The notes below the pieces were generated by a model. The model was not told where the DNA came from, ran no database searches, and saw only the letters and a list, made by a program, of their open reading frames with translations. This document shows positions 10,733 to 18,487 of a stretch of DNA of 64,000 nucleotides, in pieces. The DNA lies in NCBI RefSeq assembly GCF_013337185.1, contig NZ_SWDE01000001.1, positions 372,001 to 436,000 on the forward strand, given 5' to 3'. Source of the stretch: Serratia proteamaculans (lineage in GTDB: Bacteria > Pseudomonadota > Gammaproteobacteria > Enterobacterales > Enterobacteriaceae). Every line of letters starts with the position of its first letter. The stretch's first letter is position 1. Made by a program: the position numbers and the translations under genes.

Positions 10733-12355
10733 GTGAAGTATTCATTCAAACTTAAAGGATTGGCTGGTCTAATCATCTTGTCTTTTCAGGCGGGGATGGC
10801 AGTTAACGCCGCCGAGGTACCGGCAGGAACGCGACTGGCGGCGACTCAGGAACTGGTACGGGCCAATGGCTATGAGCCTGCAACGCTGGATCCGAATCTG
10901 GCGGAAAGCAACGTAGAGTTTTATATCTTCAATGACCTGTTTGAAGGGTTATTGCGGGTGGGGAAGAAGGGTGAAGTGATCCCCGCGTTGGCGACAAAAT
11001 GGGAGCAGCAGGGCAATGTCTGGACCTTCCATCTGCGCCCGGATGCCAGGTGGTCCAACGGCGATCCGGTCACTGCCGGGGACTTTGTCTTTAGCTGGCG
11101 ACGCCTGACTGACCCCAAAACCGCCTCTCCCTACGGCAGTTATCTGGCCTCCGCCTACGTGCTAAACGCGGCGGAGATTAACGCCGGCAGTAAACCACCG
11201 GCCGAACTGGGCGTGAAAGCGCTGGATGCACATACCCTGCAGGTGACCTTGGCCGAACCTAACTCTTATCTGCTCAAACAGTTGGTCCATTTCCCGGTGC
11301 TGCCGGTCAACCCGAAAGTGGTGGAGAAATACGGTAAAAACTGGACGCAGCCGCAGAACTTTGTCGGTAATGGGGCATTCCGGCTGGCACAGTGGGTGGT
11401 CAATGAAAAGGTGGTGGTGGTGCGCAATACCCAGTATTGGGATAACGCCCACACGGTGCTTAACAAAGTGACTTTCCTGCCGCTGCAGGGGTTCCCGGAA
11501 GTGGCACGCTTTCGGGCCGGAGAGATTGAGCTGGGTTACAGTGCGCCACCGGAACTGTACCAACAGTTAAAAAACAGCCTGGGCGATGAGCAATTAGTCA
11601 CTTACCCGCTGTTGTCGACCAGTTACTTTGCTTTCAACAACCGCCAGGCCCCGTTTAACGATGTGCGGGTGCGCCAGGCGTTAAATCTGGCGCTGGATAA
11701 AGAGATTATTGCCAGCAAAGTGTTGGGTTATGGCCAGCAACCGGCCTGGACCTTCACTCCAACCGGTGCCGGTGGCTTTACGCTGCAGGCCGGTGAGGCG
11801 GCGGGATGGTCACCAGCACAACGCATCACGCAGGCAAAAAAACTGCTGGCCGAGGCTGGGTTTACGGCGGAACATCCTTTACGCTTTACCCTGCTGTACA
11901 GCAATGACGCGACCATTAAAAAGATTGTGATCGCCGCCAGCGCCATGTGGAAAAAGAACCTGGGTGTGGATGTCAGCTTGCAGAATCAGGAGCGCAAGGT
12001 GGTGCTGGACAATATCAATAACGGGCAGTACAGCGTGGCTTTCAGCCGCTGGCTGGCGGACTACAACGATCCCTCGACCTTCCTGAACGTATTCCGCTCC
12101 ACCAGCAGTGAGAACTCGGCCAAATATGCCAATCAAGATTACGATCGCTTATTGCATCAGGCCACGGCAGCCCAGACCCCGCAGCAGGTACAACAGTATT
12201 TCCAACAGGCCGAAGATTTGCTGGCAAAAGATACCCCGGTGGCTCCGGTCTATTACGAAGCCAACGCTACGCTGGTCAAACCCTATGTGAAGGGCATCGA
12301 CTTTACCCGGCAGGGGCCGCTGTACGATAAAAACGTGTATATCATCGCGCATTAA
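10733..12355 (+). CDS. OppA/MppA-type periplasmic oligopeptide-binding protein
   Basis: 540 residues with a signal peptide ending near VNAAEV. It is an extracellular solute-binding protein family 5 member: EPATLDPNLAESNVEFYIFNDLFEGL is the family's N-terminal signature region, and WRRLTDPKTASPYGSYL is close to OppA and MppA. It should bind peptides in the periplasm. No permease or ATPase genes follow, so it is an orphan that must borrow a transporter elsewhere, as MppA borrows OppBCDF. GTG start behind AGGGAT at 10721, 6 bases clear of the start. Confidence 0.9.
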   Translation: MKYSFKLKGLAGLIILSFQAGMAVNAAEVPAGTRLAATQELVRANGYEPATLDPNLAESNVEFYIFNDLFEGLLRVGKKGEVIPALATKWEQQGNVWTFHLRPDARWSNGDPVTAGDFVFSWRRLTDPKTASPYGSYLASAYVLNAAEINAGSKPPAELGVKALDAHTLQVTLAEPNSYLLKQLVHFPVLPVNPKVVEKYGKNWTQPQNFVGNGAFRLAQWVVNEKVVVVRNTQYWDNAHTVLNKVTFLPLQGFPEVARFRAGEIELGYSAPPELYQQLKNSLGDEQLVTYPLLSTSYFAFNNRQAPFNDVRVRQALNLALDKEIIASKVLGYGQQPAWTFTPTGAGGFTLQAGEAAGWSPAQRITQAKKLLAEAGFTAEHPLRFTLLYSNDATIKKIVIAASAMWKKNLGVDVSLQNQERKVVLDNINNGQYSVAFSRWLADYNDPSTFLNVFRSTSSENSAKYANQDYDRLLHQATAAQTPQQVQQYFQQAEDLLAKDTPVAPVYYEANATLVKPYVKGIDFTRQGPLYDKNVYIIAH

Positions 12356-12487
12356 CGTTTTAATAATGCGGATTGGGATGAATCCGGTCCGCTGTTAATA
12401 GATTTTTCTAAATGTTTCATAAACGGTTAGCCAGATTTTCGCCCGAAAATAAACAGTCGCGCCTATACTGCCCCCCGTAGTTTATAT

Positions 12488-12660
12488 GCAGTATCTCGTT
12501 TGGCGAGGCTCCTATACAAACACAGGTTACTGATCTGACGACATCGAGAGATGCCCAAGGTTAAGACAGGCTTTATCGGATTAAGGTTCAGCCCAAGGTA
12601 ACTTCTGATGAATACATCAGATACGTTGTATAGTGCTAAAACCTGGACGCGGAGATAGGC
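12488..12660 (+). promoter_or_regulatory. M-box (ykoK) magnesium riboswitch
   Basis: The leader of the magnesium transporter gene has the conserved M-box blocks in order: CTCGTTTGGCGAGGCTCCTATAC (12495 on), an AGAGATGCCCAAGG segment, and the closing TAGTGCTAAAACCTGG (12631 on). The outer helix can form between TATCTC (12492-12497) and GAGATA (12652-12657). M-box RNAs fold when Mg2+ is plentiful and shut off the gene behind them. Downstream, CCCTAT (12688-12693) can pair with ATAGGG (12722-12727), hiding the ribosome site; this suggests control of translation, an inference. Confidence 0.9.
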
Positions 12661-12736
12661 TGTCTGCACTCCCTCTGTGGTTAACGCCCCTATGCGATTC
12701 GCTGTTGAAGTTCAAACAGAAATAGGGACTAACATA

Positions 12737-13756
12737 ATGAAGTCACATCACAACACATCATCCCCGGCGCTGGCCACAGCTGAAACTCTTGATGAGTCTT
12801 CGGTGGCGGGCTATATGAACGCCGATTTCATTACCATTCCAGGTAATATGACGGTCAATAAGGCAAAAGAATATTTTCTTTCGCAACTTAAAACCGACGA
12901 AATTCCGACCCAACTGTTTGTTACCGCCGACGATTATCATTTGCGCGGGACACTTTCGGTTAAAAAATTACTGCAATGCGAAGATAACGATAAAGCCGTT
13001 GGGGTCATGATCAACCACAGCTATTTTCAGGTTTCACCCGATGACGATCGTAATGACGTCGCGCATTTATTGGGTAAGGGCGGGCTGGACGTGGTGCCAG
13101 TGGTGGTCAATAAAACCCTGGTAGGCGTGTTGGGTGAAAAAGAAATTGCCCGGCTGATTGAAGACGAAAACACCGAGGATGCACAGCGCCAGGGCGCCAG
13201 CCTGCCGCTGGATAAACCCTATCTGGAAACCAGCCCCTGGGCATTATGGCGCAAGCGTTCGGTATGGTTACTGATGTTGTTTGTCGCCGAAGCCTACACC
13301 GGGAATGTGCTAAAGGCATTTGAAGAACAGTTGGAAGCGGCGATCGCGCTGGCGTTCTTTATTCCCTTGTTGATCGGGACTGGCGGTAACAGCGGCACCC
13401 AGATTACTTCCACGCTGGTTCGCGCCATGGCGCTGGGTGAAGTCAGCCTGCGTAACCTGGGCGCGGTGATCCGCAAAGAGGTTTCTACATCCTTATTGAT
13501 AGCGGTCACCATCGGTGTAGCCGCCTGGGTCCGCGCCTGGATCATGGGGGTGGGCATGGACGTGACTATGGTGGTCAGCCTGTCGCTGGTGGCGATCACC
13601 GTCTGGAGCGCCATTGTCTCCTCGATTATCCCCATGCTGCTCAAGCGGCTGGGGATTGATCCGGCAGTGGTGTCGGCCCCCTTTATCGCCACCTTTATTG
13701 ATGGCACCGGCCTGATTATTTACTTCAAAATCGCCCAGTATATTCTGGGGATTTAA
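12737..13756 (+). CDS. mgtE: MgtE-type magnesium transporter, short form
   Basis: 339 residues from the ATG at 12737, chosen because AGGG lies nine bases upstream and is the predicted target of the riboswitch hairpin; the frame is open for 20 more codons upstream. Residues to about 140 hold two CBS domains, and the rest is the MgtE membrane domain of about five helices with the signature GTGGNSGTQITSTLVRAMALGE, which includes the ion-pore region. MgtE proteins are usually about 450 residues; this one appears to lack the N-terminal superhelical gating domain. It brings Mg2+ into the cytoplasm and is governed by the M-box in front of it. Confidence 0.92.
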   Translation: MKSHHNTSSPALATAETLDESSVAGYMNADFITIPGNMTVNKAKEYFLSQLKTDEIPTQLFVTADDYHLRGTLSVKKLLQCEDNDKAVGVMINHSYFQVSPDDDRNDVAHLLGKGGLDVVPVVVNKTLVGVLGEKEIARLIEDENTEDAQRQGASLPLDKPYLETSPWALWRKRSVWLLMLFVAEAYTGNVLKAFEEQLEAAIALAFFIPLLIGTGGNSGTQITSTLVRAMALGEVSLRNLGAVIRKEVSTSLLIAVTIGVAAWVRAWIMGVGMDVTMVVSLSLVAITVWSAIVSSIIPMLLKRLGIDPAVVSAPFIATFIDGTGLIIYFKIAQYILGI

Positions 13757-13898
13757 ACCGCCATCCGCTCCGTGTCGTAGCCGGGGCGGGTATTTTATTT
13801 CACTGAGAAGGAGGCACGTAAATACTCATGAGTAATGACAATCCCCGTTTTTTAATTAAAGGGGCTTCTATCGATAATAGTTAACCGAGGATAATATA

Positions 13899-13991
13899 AT
13901 GGGAAATATGACAATTTTTGTAGGATTCCTGAGCATTATCAGCTCACTGGGCCTGTTAGCCGCCTATATGAGCACCAAATGGGATGATTAA
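13899..13991 (+). CDS. mgtS: MgtS-like small membrane protein (30 aa)
   Basis: ATG behind GAGG (13887-13890). The 30-residue product has one membrane helix and keeps the landmarks of E. coli MgtS (YneM, 31 aa): GNM at the N-terminus, LAAY in the second half and the C-terminal KWDD. In E. coli MgtS sits in the inner membrane and protects the Mg2+ importer MgtA under low magnesium; it also acts on PitA. Here it lies 142 bp behind mgtE, so it may act on that or another Mg2+ transporter. The homology rests on my recall of the E. coli sequence. Confidence 0.8.
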   Translation: MGNMTIFVGFLSIISSLGLLAAYMSTKWDD

Positions 13992-14068
13992 TGAACGCTA
14001 AAGGTCCGCCTGGATGCATCCTCCCCGAAGGTTTTATTTACTACGGGGAGGATGCGATTAAACTCTGA
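13991..14068 (+). CDS. possible 25-aa ORF overlapping the mgtS stop
   Basis: Begins in a TAATG overlap with the mgtS stop, so translation could be coupled; it has no ribosome site of its own. The product starts MNAKGPPG and ends EDAIKL and has no membrane helix. A perfect 12-bp hairpin (14016-14027 with 14044-14055) lies inside it. Either this is a tiny coupled product or the region is simply a terminator. Low confidence. Confidence 0.25.
   Translation: MNAKGPPGCILPEGFIYYGEDAIKL
14016..14055 (+). terminator. strong 12-bp hairpin after mgtS
   Basis: GCATCCTCCCCG pairs perfectly with CGGGGAGGATGC across a 16-base loop. There is no run of T after it. It may terminate or stabilise the mgtS transcript. 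Confidence 0.55.
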
Positions 14069-14101
14069 CCGCCCAATGGGGACTTTGGGAGTATAACCAC
14101 C

Positions 14102-14281
14102 ATGATCCTTCTTATTCTTGGCTTGCTTTATGCCATTTTGATGATCTCTGTCGGTGTGAATGAGATTTATTTTTATTCAACCGGAAAATCAGAATTCCTG
14201 TCTAGTTTAATACTGACATTCTCGGGTACTATGCTGCTGGTTGCTTTTGTCTGGCAATGGTCGACTAAAATAAAAAAATGA
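14102..14281 (+). CDS. 59-aa predicted two-span membrane protein, unknown
   Basis: ATG behind GGGAG (14086-14090). Two hydrophobic stretches are visible, about residues 2-19 (ILLILGLLYAILMISVGV) and 36-52 (LILTFSGTMLLVAFVWQ), joined by a short polar loop with EIYFYSTGKSE; the tail is basic (STKIKK). I do not recognise it. It lies between the MgtS homologue and a CDF cation transporter, 27 bp before the latter, so a helper role in cation transport is plausible but unproven. Confidence 0.65.
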   Translation: MILLILGLLYAILMISVGVNEIYFYSTGKSEFLSSLILTFSGTMLLVAFVWQWSTKIKK

Positions 14282-14308
14282 ATTACCCATTTGAATGTGA
14301 GCCGTAAT

Positions 14309-15691
14309 ATGCAAAATGAAAAACAATCCGTTGCCAGAAATTCCATGATAGCCAGTGGGCTATTGGCAACCGGTAAATTTATTGCCGGTATTTTTACCGG
14401 CAGTATTGGTCTTATTTCCGAAGGGATCCACTCTTTCACCGATTTTATCGCCACCAGCATTACCTGGCTGGCGGTGCGTATCAGCGACAAACCGGCTGAT
14501 GATGATCACCATTTTGGCCATGGCAAAGTTGAAAACCTGGCGGCGTTGTTTGAAGTGCTGCTGCTGTTGGGCGCGGCGGGCTGGATTGTTTATGAGGCCG
14601 GCAAAAGCCTGTTGGGGGAGGCTCATGAAATTGTCGCGGCTCCGGTGGTGATTGCCGTGCTGTTGATCTCGATTGTGGTCGACTTTTTCCGCGTCAGGGC
14701 ACTGAATCGCGTGGCGAAGGCTACCGACAGTGCGGCGCTGGAAGCCGATGCACTGCATTTCTTCTCCGATATGCTTGCCTCCACCGTGGTGCTGTTAGGC
14801 ATGGTGTTTGTGATGCTGGGTTTCACCCGCGCAGATGCCATCGCCGCGCTAATCGTCGCTTGTTTTATCGTAGTGGCAGCGGTGAAATTGGGTAAGCGTT
14901 CGTTTGATTCGTTGATGGACACGGCGCCGGCCGGTGCCAAGGAAGAGATCGGTGTTTTGCTCGAGTCCTTCCCGGCGATACTGGCCACGGAAAATATCCG
15001 CATTCGCAACGCCGGTGCCATCTTGTTTATTGAGGTCACCGTCGCTGTCTGTCGCACTTTACCGCTGGAGCGAATTAACGCGTTGAAGCAGTCAATTGCC
15101 GAACGGCTGGAGCAGCAATATGCCAATGCCGAAGCCACGGTAATCGCTAATCCACAAACCCGCAGTGACGAAGACATGGCGACGCGCATCCGGGTGATCG
15201 CCGCCAACCACGGCGCGGTAGTGCAAAATGTGGCGTTACAGCAACTGCCGGAACGCATGTCGATAAGCATGGACTTGGCCGTGCCGGCCAGTGCCAACGT
15301 GGCGCAGGCGCATGAAATTGCCAGTGAGATTGAAACGCTGTTACGGCAGGCGATTGGTGAGGATACGGAGATCGAAACCCACCTGGAACCCCAAACAAAT
15401 CACTGGATCGCCAGCGAGGATGTCGCGCCGGAGCAACTGGCGAGCATTCGCCAGATATTGGAAACGGTGGTGGAAAAAGGCGAGATGGTGCAGGACGTTC
15501 ATAACATCCGCGCACGCAAAACCGCTGGCGGCATTATCGTCAATTTCCATTGTCGGGTTTCCCCGGCGGCTTCCATCGCATCGGCGCATGCGGCGGTAGA
15601 CAGCATAGAGCGCCAGTTACGAGCACTTTACCCAAGCATCTCTCGGGCGGTAGGGCATGTAGAACCGATTAAACCTAAATCGGTCGTCTGA
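14309..15691 (+). CDS. cation diffusion facilitator (CDF) transporter with extended C-terminus
   Basis: 460 residues from the ATG at 14309 (an in-frame TTG 18 bases upstream is possible). The membrane part has the CDF signature GSIGLISEGIHSFTDF, the HHFGHGK motif after the second helix and HFFSD in the fifth helix; these polar residues form the metal site. CDF proteins exchange Zn2+, Fe2+, Mn2+ or Co2+ for protons. The usual length is about 300; here the cytoplasmic region is about 250 residues long and seems to repeat the ferredoxin-like dimerisation domain. Last gene of the cation cluster that starts with the M-box. Confidence 0.9.
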   Translation: MQNEKQSVARNSMIASGLLATGKFIAGIFTGSIGLISEGIHSFTDFIATSITWLAVRISDKPADDDHHFGHGKVENLAALFEVLLLLGAAGWIVYEAGKSLLGEAHEIVAAPVVIAVLLISIVVDFFRVRALNRVAKATDSAALEADALHFFSDMLASTVVLLGMVFVMLGFTRADAIAALIVACFIVVAAVKLGKRSFDSLMDTAPAGAKEEIGVLLESFPAILATENIRIRNAGAILFIEVTVAVCRTLPLERINALKQSIAERLEQQYANAEATVIANPQTRSDEDMATRIRVIAANHGAVVQNVALQQLPERMSISMDLAVPASANVAQAHEIASEIETLLRQAIGEDTEIETHLEPQTNHWIASEDVAPEQLASIRQILETVVEKGEMVQDVHNIRARKTAGGIIVNFHCRVSPAASIASAHAAVDSIERQLRALYPSISRAVGHVEPIKPKSVV

Positions 15692-15781
15692 ATCCCTGGT
15701 TTTCCTTACCTCAAAAGACCTCTGCATGCCGGGGGCGCTGCTGATAAACGCTCTTCAAATCTGCAATAAACGTTGTTGGCA

Positions 15782-16231
15782 CTATGTGAGAGCGACAGAG
15801 AATGACAGCACCCAATGAGGCCGAAGCCCCGGTTGCTCAACCCACGCCCGGTAGGTCGTTGGGGGGACCACCGAAAGCCAAAAGGCCAGCCCCCCAGGGT
15901 TGTCGGCCAGTACCGACAGTTGCCAACGGCCAGGATGTAATTTGAATAACGCCTGCACGGCGCTTTTGCCGATGCCGTATTTGCGCCAGGGCCTGGCGAT
16001 ATAAAACTCGGCCATTTCAAGGGTGGTACCTGGCTCCAGGTTTCTGACCAGGGCAAACCCCACCGGTTGCTGCTGATTTAAAATCAGATAGGGGTATCTG
16101 CCGCTTTCCTGCCAATAGCGTGACAGGTGCGGGTAATCTATATCTGCGCCCAGTTCGCGCAAATAATCAGGCAGCATGGCCGCCAGCATCGCTTGCTCGG
16201 CATGGGCTGCCGGCCTGAGATGAATATTCAT
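15782..16231 (-). CDS. GNAT family N-acetyltransferase
   Basis: 149 residues of GNAT fold. The acetyl-CoA loop appears as ARPWRKYGIGKSAVQALF (R/Q-x-x-G-x-G/A type), after the strand LEMAEFYIA. It would transfer an acetyl group to an amine, but the acceptor is not predictable. It follows the ABC-F gene on the same strand after a hairpin terminator, so it is probably a separate unit. Confidence 0.85.
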   Translation of the reverse strand: MNIHLRPAAHAEQAMLAAMLPDYLRELGADIDYPHLSRYWQESGRYPYLILNQQQPVGFALVRNLEPGTTLEMAEFYIARPWRKYGIGKSAVQALFKLHPGRWQLSVLADNPGGLAFWLSVVPPTTYRAWVEQPGLRPHWVLSFSVALT

Positions 16232-16240
16232 ATCGCCCCC

Positions 16241-16272
16241 AAAAGGGAAGAAGAGGCCGCCCGCAGGCGGCC
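16241..16272 (-). terminator. terminator after the ABC-F gene
   Basis: On the minus strand GGCCGCC pairs with GGCGGCC across a 4-base loop and is followed by the pyrimidine run TCTTCTTCCCTTTT. It sits 8 bp after the ABC-F stop. Confidence 0.75.
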
Positions 16273-16280
16273 TGTAAAGG

Positions 16281-18008
16281 TTAGTCCAGATTCAGTCGTG
16301 CTGTAAGGATGGAAATCTCACTGCGCCATTGTTGCTGCAACTGCGTTTTTTGATGTTTTGGCTTGCGCGCCAAATCCTCCTGCAGTTTGCCTTCCAGTTC
16401 AAACAGCGCGGCCAACAGCCGTTCTTCGTCATCGTGCTGTAACTGATGATTGACGGCATCTCGGTTCGGTGTCGCCATAGTGACCGCGTCACGTTCTTCT
16501 GCCAGCCGGGTGTAAACGGGCTCCAGATCCTGCGACTCTTCCAGCCGCTGATGGTCAATCAACCAGAAACGATTGCAGCTATTTTCGATCAGCATTCGGT
16601 CATGAGTGACCAAGATGACTGCGCCGTCAAACTGGCGCAAAGTCTCCGCCAACTCCTCCTTGCCTTCCATATCCAGATGGTTGGTGGGTTCATCGAGCAA
16701 CAACAGCGAATGGTTAGCCAGCGTCAGGCCGACAAACAGCAGGCGTGAACGCTCGCCACCGCTCAGGGTACTGATGCGTTGTTGATGACGCAGATAGGGG
16801 AAACCGGCACCAATCAACGCCATCTTGCGCTGATCTTCGGTCAACGCCGCGAAGTGGGTTAATGCTTCACTCAGCGTGTCATCATCGTGCAGTTGCTGCA
16901 GACTTTGATCGTAATACCCGATGCGTACCCGCGGGTGGAACACCGTTCCCCGCAGGGTCGCGTCCTGATATTCCCGCCACAGATGATGCAGCAGAGAAGA
17001 TTTCCCACAACCGTTGCGTCCGACGATGGCGATTCGGTCACCGCTTTTGACCCGCAATGGGTCGAGGCGGAACAGCACCGGCGCGTCGATTGCCGGGCGA
17101 ACTTCCATGGGTGGCAGGGCCAGCAGGCGATCGGCATCCAGCGCCTCTCCCTTCAGCCTGAGTCGCCATTGGCTGCCCGCGCTCAGCGTGGTTTGCTCCT
17201 CCTTCAGCCGGTCAACGCGCTTCTCCATTTGCTTGGCCTTGCGGGCCAGATCTTCGTTGTCGTAAACCTTGCCCCAAATGGCCAGCCGATGGGCGCTTTT
17301 CGCCACCCGGTCGATCTCTTTTTGCTCCGCCTGACGGCGATGGGCATCCGCCGCATCCTGTTCCTCCAGCGCCTTGCGCGCCGCAGTGCAGGGTAAGCGG
17401 AAGAATTGCAGGGTTTTGTCGCGCAAAATCCAGGTGCAGTTAGTGACCTGATCCAGCAGATAGCGATCGTGGGACACCAGCACAAAGCTGCCCGACCAGC
17501 TTTGCAGGAACCGCTCCAGCCACAGCAAAGTAGGAAGATCCAGATGGTTGCTGGGCTCATCCAGCAGTAGCAGGTCCGGTTGACGGATTAATGCTCGTGC
17601 CAGCAGCAGACGCGTGTGCTGGCCACCACTCAGGGTACCTGCGGTCAGCGTCCATGACGGTGGCGCAAAACCCAGGCTGGAGAGCAGAACCTCAGCCTGC
17701 CAACTTTCACTGATACGCTGATTTTCAGGCAGCCGAGCCAGTACCGCATCCAGCAGGGTACGGTCATGCAGGGCTTCAGGCAGGTGCTGTTCTACCCGTG
17801 CCATCAGACACTGGTGGGAAGGGGTGACGCTGCCGGTACCGGCAGGCAGATCGCCGCTGAGGATTTTAAGCAGGGTGCTTTTGCCACAGCCGTTATGGCC
17901 GATTAAACCGATGCGGTCACCTTTCTTCAGGCTGAAGGAAACCTCAACCAGCAGAGGGCCGAAATTGTTGTCGTACCCGACAGATTGTGCAGATAGTAAT
18001 GTGGTCAT
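16281..18008 (-). CDS. ABC-F family ATPase
   Basis: 575-residue soluble protein with two ABC domains and no membrane segment. First domain: Walker A GHNGCGKST, signature LSGGQHTRLLLARAL, Walker B LLLLDEPSNHLD. A charged linker follows (about 230-290, rich in Lys, Glu and Arg), then the second domain with GRNGCGKSS, LSGGERSRLLF and LLLLDEPTNHLD; a charged helical tail ends it. ABC-F proteins work on the ribosome, either freeing it from antibiotics or tuning elongation. It does not read like Uup, EttA, YbiT or YheS to me. A leader ORF and hairpins precede it, suggesting induction by ribosome stalling. Confidence 0.92.
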   Translation of the reverse strand: MTTLLSAQSVGYDNNFGPLLVEVSFSLKKGDRIGLIGHNGCGKSTLLKILSGDLPAGTGSVTPSHQCLMARVEQHLPEALHDRTLLDAVLARLPENQRISESWQAEVLLSSLGFAPPSWTLTAGTLSGGQHTRLLLARALIRQPDLLLLDEPSNHLDLPTLLWLERFLQSWSGSFVLVSHDRYLLDQVTNCTWILRDKTLQFFRLPCTAARKALEEQDAADAHRRQAEQKEIDRVAKSAHRLAIWGKVYDNEDLARKAKQMEKRVDRLKEEQTTLSAGSQWRLRLKGEALDADRLLALPPMEVRPAIDAPVLFRLDPLRVKSGDRIAIVGRNGCGKSSLLHHLWREYQDATLRGTVFHPRVRIGYYDQSLQQLHDDDTLSEALTHFAALTEDQRKMALIGAGFPYLRHQQRISTLSGGERSRLLFVGLTLANHSLLLLDEPTNHLDMEGKEELAETLRQFDGAVILVTHDRMLIENSCNRFWLIDHQRLEESQDLEPVYTRLAEERDAVTMATPNRDAVNHQLQHDDEERLLAALFELEGKLQEDLARKPKHQKTQLQQQWRSEISILTARLNLD

Positions 18009-18066
18009 TGCTTACTCAAGAGTTACAGGCATGCAGATGCCTATCGTCAAACATCGCTGACGACAA

Positions 18067-18154
18067 CCCGGTAAGCCGGAGGGAAGGTACTTCAGATTTT
18101 AGTCAGCTTCGCTCAAGCCTGGGTTATCGCAGCACGATACCGGTAATGCTTGAG
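18067..18154 (-). promoter_or_regulatory. possible attenuator between leader ORF and ABC-F gene
   Basis: Two exclusive pairings can be drawn on the minus-strand RNA. CTCAAGC (18148-18154 region) inside the leader ORF pairs with GCTTGAG (18111-18117), 7 bp. Alternatively CCGGTA within the leader (18138-18143) pairs with TACCGG (18067-18072). A ribosome halted near the leader's end would block the first. The arrangement is read from sequence; function is inference. Confidence 0.45.
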
Positions 18155-18207
18155 CAGCAGCGATTACTATAGAAGTGTGAGTAAAAAAACAATTCACACA
18201 TCGGCAT
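18124..18207 (-). CDS. 27-codon leader peptide upstream of the ABC-F gene
   Basis: ATG at 18207 with a perfect AGGAGG six bases upstream. The product starts MPMCELFFYSHFYS, then NRCCSS, and ends GIVLR; it is rich in Phe, Tyr, Ser and Cys and has no signal or membrane character. It ends 115 bases before the ABC-F start, and its distal part takes part in a hairpin. Short ORFs in this position control several ribosome-protection ABC-F and erm genes by antibiotic-induced stalling, so a regulatory leader is likely. I do not recognise this particular peptide. Confidence 0.7.
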   Translation of the reverse strand: MPMCELFFYSHFYSNRCCSSITGIVLR

Positions 18208-18487
18208 AGTAATCCTCCTTTTATTTCGTTGGTTAATGAGTGAGCTGAGTATAGGGGGCTTTGACCGGTTATGCCACTGTGAATCTTTCAGGTTATCAGT
18301 GCAGTAAGCGGCAAAGGTCATCAAAGCAGCGACCAAACGGATAATCGTGCTGAATGGGAGTAATACTGATATTTAAGCGCAGATTAAGCAGTTATCATAA
18401 TCACAGTTTATGATTAGCCAAGCGGGACGGTAAATACCGGCCCGCTTGTTTCGTCTGTCTATCATGCCAACGCTGAGCACCGAATTT

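Noticed and set aside
12463-12669. 68-codon minus-strand open frame before mgtE
   Set aside because: It lies opposite the M-box riboswitch, which explains the conserved sequence better.
13828-13884. 18-codon ORF before mgtS as a possible leader peptide
   Set aside because: AGGAGG is about 14 bases from its ATG, too far, and no special codon pattern or convincing attenuator was seen.
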